Assembly (NCBI GenBank): GCA_964017195.1
Contig: OZ024889.1
Location: 57,979,574-58,043,573 of the forward strand
Direction of reading: 5' to 3'
DNA from: Siderastrea radians
Lineage: Eukaryota; Cnidaria; Anthozoa; Scleractinia; Rhizangiidae
DNA length: 64,000 nucleotides
In this document: piece by piece, positions 60,589-64,000 of the stretch
How positions within the stretch are numbered: position 1 is the stretch's first letter
Layout: every line of letters starts with the position of its first letter
Program-made: the position numbers and the translations under genes
The notes under the pieces: model-generated
The model's input: the letters and a program-made list of their open reading frames with translations, nothing else
Told to the model about the DNA's origin: nothing
Database searches by the model: none

Positions 60589-61301
60589 TTAACACAGCAG
60601 TTTTAGTTTTTAAATTGCGATCGCCACAATGCCTTTTGACTCCGATATTTACTTTGATGACTTCGTTTTTCAGTTTTTTCTCTTAAATTAACGAGGTTCG
60701 GTATATTTTCATGCAAGAAATTGTGCAGGCTTAAACTGGAATTTTGCTTTTTCATCTGTCGTAAGCTTAAATGAAGATAAGCTTAAAAGCCAGCGCACCG
60801 TTCGCTTTGGTTAAAACTGAGATCAAACCGAACGATTTCGCTAAATAATTAAATTGTTTATATCCAAAGAACCAGCACCTACGTTTGTAGGTACGAAGCA
60901 AAACATAAAAAGAAAGTAATTAGGCTAAACAGAAATGTTTTTCGAAGTATTATTCTCTTTCATTTTTTACGCAAGGGCAATTAAACCTGTCCTAACGATT
61001 GAGTCCTTTGGTTTTGTTTTTAGTAAGCTTAAGCTTAGTTATAAGTATTTAATTGGGTTGTTTATCCCTATGCCGGACAGGATTTTCCATGTGCGTGTCT
61101 GTTCTTGAAAAACAACCTTTTCCGTGTTGATACGGTAATTTCTAGTCGAAAATATTACACTTAAGTTTTAAAAAAGTTTGAAGTGTTTATGATTTCATTC
61201 GCTCCACGGTTTCCTGCCATCTGACTCAGTGAAACTTACGCGCGTTCTGACAACCTTTCAAGATTGATCTGCAAACTCGCAAATGTTGGGAAAAAATAAA
61301 A

Positions 61302-61448
61302 ATGTTATTTACCTGCCTAGGTCGGTCCGTATAGGGAAAAACTGTGCCCTTGGTCTTAAGTACGGCCCTCGGCCTGCGGCCTCGGGCCGTACTCAAGACC
61401 GCGGGCACAGTTTTTCCCTATACGGACCTCCCGGCCGGTAAATAACAT
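61302..61448. repeat. 147-bp foldback hairpin
   Basis: Nearly perfect inverted arms starting atgttatttacc, containing ccgtatagggaaaaactg and a GC-rich apex (cggcctgcggcctcggg). The gggaaaaactg phrase links it to the inner hairpin at 60258-60342. Confidence 0.85.
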
Positions 61449-61559
61449 ATATATCTTCGCCGTGATATATGTACTGGAGCCGCATTCTCCCAGCAAAATC
61501 TTTGAAGTCTGTTAACAGTTGTTTTCTTAATGCGGTTTCGTTTGTTATTGGCGAATAAT

Positions 61560-63587
61560 ATTCATTACCTCGCTTTCGATGTCAGTATAGGAAACTTTGA
61601 TCCAGTTGTTTATGCTCGCACCAAAATTGAAAATTTCCAAGACGCGTTGCATGAAAGGCCATTCTAGAGAGTCAAAAGCCCTTTGGAAGTCCAAGGAAAT
61701 TAAAATTCCTGGAATCTCATGCTTTCAAGTTATATCCATTATATTGCTGATCAACCGAATATTCTCTCCTGTATATCTACCCTTTGTAAAACCGGTCTGA
61801 TCAGGGCGAATTAACTTAGGGAGTAGAGGTTCCAGTCTCGTGACAATAGCCTTTGAGGCAATTTTGTAATGAACATTTAACACTGTTATTAGGCGCCAGT
61901 TTTGCAGCAGGGATAAAGATGCATCTTCTTTTGGAATGAGGGTTATAGTTCCTCTTCGCTGGGAGATTGACAGTTTACCTTTATCATAACCAGAGTTGAG
62001 ACTGGCAACGAGATCTGGGCCTACTAAGTCAAAAAAGAACTGGTAGAATTCAGCTGAGAAGCCATCTTCGCCAGGCGATTTTCCTTTGTCAAAGGAGCGG
62101 AGAGCTTTTTCACATTCGTCGTACGTCAAATGGCCTTCTATTTCGTCACGTTCGTCGTCAGACAGTTTAGGGATGTTAACGTTGGCGATAAAGTGATGGA
62201 GATCATGTTGTGAATCATTCATATTGGAGCTATAAAGTTCTTTATAAAACGTCTCGATTGCAGACAGAATTTCTTTTCCATCCGTAATTACTTCCCCATC
62301 TTCCAATTCTAGCTCAAAGATTGTTTTCCTGTTATAATTTCGCTTTTCCAAGTTATAAAAATACTTGGTGGGTTTTTCTCCGTTCTCAATCCAACGACAT
62401 TTAGACCTAAACATGGCTGCCTTGCTTTTGTGATCATAAATTGATTGTAGCTCAAGTTTGAGTTCTTCCTAATTTCTCAGACATTCGTCAATATTCTGTA
62501 GATCCTTACTGTGACAAATTTTTGCATCTAGCTCTTCAAGACGCTCTTTAATGTCACACTCTCTATTTTTCCGTTTGGTAGCTTTATCTTTGGAGTAAGA
62601 GATGATTAGGCTTCTTAGTTCCATTTTTAACATTTCCCAAAGAAGCCCCTTATCGGTAATGTAGTTAAGCTTCTCATGGAGAATCGGATACATTTCTCGT
62701 ATTTTCTCTACAAAGGTTTCACCCATAAGGAGTTCATTGTTGAATTTCCAGAAACCTGGACCTCGTGTCTCTACTTTGGACCACGAGGGCGTAAGAGACA
62801 GCGCATTGTGATCTGGGGCGATAGATGGTTTTATGTCAACTTTTTTGACAAATTTAGACAGGTTTCTTGAAATAAGAAAATAGTCTATTCTTGATTTCAC
62901 ATTTAAGGCCTTTGAAGTATACGAGTATTTATTGTGCTTAGGGTGACGCTTTCTATGGATGTCTTCAAGGTCAAGAGCATCCATTGTTATCAAGATGCGA
63001 TTCCTGTTATTAGTGGGTTTCCAGGGTACACCTCCCTTTTTATCATCTTTCTGTAAAGCGCAGTTCCAATCGCCTCCAGTTATCAGCGAGGTCAACTCTG
63101 ATTTATCAACCAATTGATTATTAAGATCCTGAATAAACAGCAGTTGATCACTATTGTTACTTGGTGCATAAATATTGTAAAGAGACAATTTCATGGAATC
63201 AAACGTGGCGGACATAATGAGTATTCGCCCCAGGGAATCTCGGTGAATGCATTCCACGTTCGCGCTAACTCAGCTGTGAATTAATATGCAAACCCCTCTA
63301 CTGTGTTGAGAGCCGTGAGAAAACAATATTTCACCTCCCCATTCATTTCTCCAGACCATTTCGTCATTGACCGAGGAGTATGTTTCTTGTAGGAAATAAA
63401 ACTCTGCCTTTAAATCTTTAAGGTATAGGAAAATGCTTCTACGTTTGTTAGCATCCCTTAATCCTCGGACATTTAGTGAAACAATTGTGCAAAGAGCTCT
63501 GCCCGACATTACTGCGAAATAAAGTGAGATACTACAACACGCAAAAAGAAACAAAAATGAAGAACAACAACCACGAAAAACAAACAC
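61560..63587 (-). pseudogene. L1/Tx1-type LINE, 5' half of ORF2 (endonuclease and RT N-part)
   Basis: From 63587 leftward the - strand codes an APE-type endonuclease: SLNVRGLRDANKRRS, FLQETYS, LITGGDWNCAL, SRIDYFLIS and IAPDHNALSL. The RT follows: KSPGEDGFSAEFYQFF, NWRLITVLNVHYKIASKAI, LIRPDQTGFTKGRYTGENIR, ISLDFQRAFDSLEW, ending at YTDIESEVMN (61563). Stops near 63260, 62468 and 61725 break it. The next expected residues, NGFSTKWF, are found at 53478 leftward. Confidence 0.9.
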
Positions 63588-63701
63588 AAATTAAGTTGGT
63601 TAAAATACCAATTTAAGCCAAGTTTTCCTTCTCCCTTACAATGCGTATCATATTACGTAATGCTATTAATAAACAAGTCAGATAACTTTCCTGGAATAAT
63701 C

Positions 63702-64000
63702 TCAAAGCTCATCGAGATCTCTAGTTGAGAAGAACCGCACTGGTGCACCATCCGGTGAAGTTTTAACGAATATCTTTCCGTCGACGGTCCAGATATTAAC
63801 GATAGGTCCACCGCAATCTCTTTTTAACTTGCTTGCTTCGCTTACAAGATGCCGTCTAAATTGTGTCAAATTTTCATTGATGTAAATTCGTTCCTCGGGG
63901 CTCTATACTGCAGAACAGTAACTAGGGAAAACATCCGATATTTTAACGTCTTTGAGTTTTGTTCTTGCTTTGTAGAGAGCTGTCTTAGTCTTGTGACTAA
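63702..64000 (-). pseudogene. LINE ORF1, C-terminal end
   Basis: The - strand frame ends at 63702 with DGKIFVKTSPDGAPVRFFST and then RDLDEL. It includes SPEERIYINENLTQFRRHLV and contains one internal TAG near 63907. This is the usual ending of ORF1 proteins of coral and fish L1/Tx1-type LINEs. The rest lies beyond the window. Confidence 0.7.

Larger units (their letters stand above)
53479..61559. other. 8.1-kb non-coding segment interrupting the LINE
   Basis: No gene or transposase is recognisable. It contains the 41-bp minisatellite, G- and C-runs (about 54110, 54390, 54630), palindromic MITEs, a 1.2-kb inverted-repeat structure, a PLE fragment and two foldback hairpins, all listed separately. 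Stretches 54108-55940, 58000-58950 and 60593-61301 show nothing else that I can name. Its two ends do not form inverted repeats. Confidence 0.6.

Overview
The window is animal nuclear DNA: AT-rich, intron-containing and crowded with mobile elements. I see no bacterial, phage or CRISPR features. The class-A GPCR, the short secreted cysteine-rich protein, the SINE types and the Penelope-like elements together suggest a cnidarian, most likely a stony coral. That placement is inference from gene content, not a database match.

The main gene is a complete DIS3L (DIS3-like cytoplasmic exosome 3'-5' exoribonuclease) on the + strand, from 9322 to 41789. I could place 31 coding exons whose phases join into a 1052-codon frame, close to the length of vertebrate DIS3L. 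The RNB active-site aspartates are intact, while the N-terminal PIN domain has lost most of its catalytic acids. All exon borders have GT/AG except the donor of exon 13, which reads GG. Its introns hold a Tc1/mariner relic, a LINE tail, SINEs, several MITEs with readable target-site duplications, and a nested Penelope-like element (PLE) locus.

Upstream (1-9321) lie a two-exon gene for a 108-aa secreted eight-cysteine protein (4479-5236), a canonical hammerhead ribozyme motif (5993-6035, - strand), a broken PLE reverse transcriptase (6843-7625) and an inverted pair of PLE ends that also carry hammerhead-like cores (8578-8757). Downstream of DIS3L are an apparently intact single-exon class-A GPCR (43760-44695), a GPCR pseudogene fragment (46775-47007, - strand) and large direct and inverted duplications (47290-50245).

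The last part (51278-64000) is dominated by an L1/Tx1-type LINE on the - strand. Its 3' half (51278-53478) and 5' half (61560-64000) break at exactly complementary codons, so one element seems to have been split by about 8.1 kb of non-coding DNA. That inserted stretch holds a 41-bp minisatellite, palindromic MITEs and another PLE relic.

The most interesting signals are the hammerhead motifs in several unrelated PLE-type repeats. In one of them the putative PLE start codon lies inside the ribozyme core. The non-canonical DIS3L splice donor and the split LINE come next.
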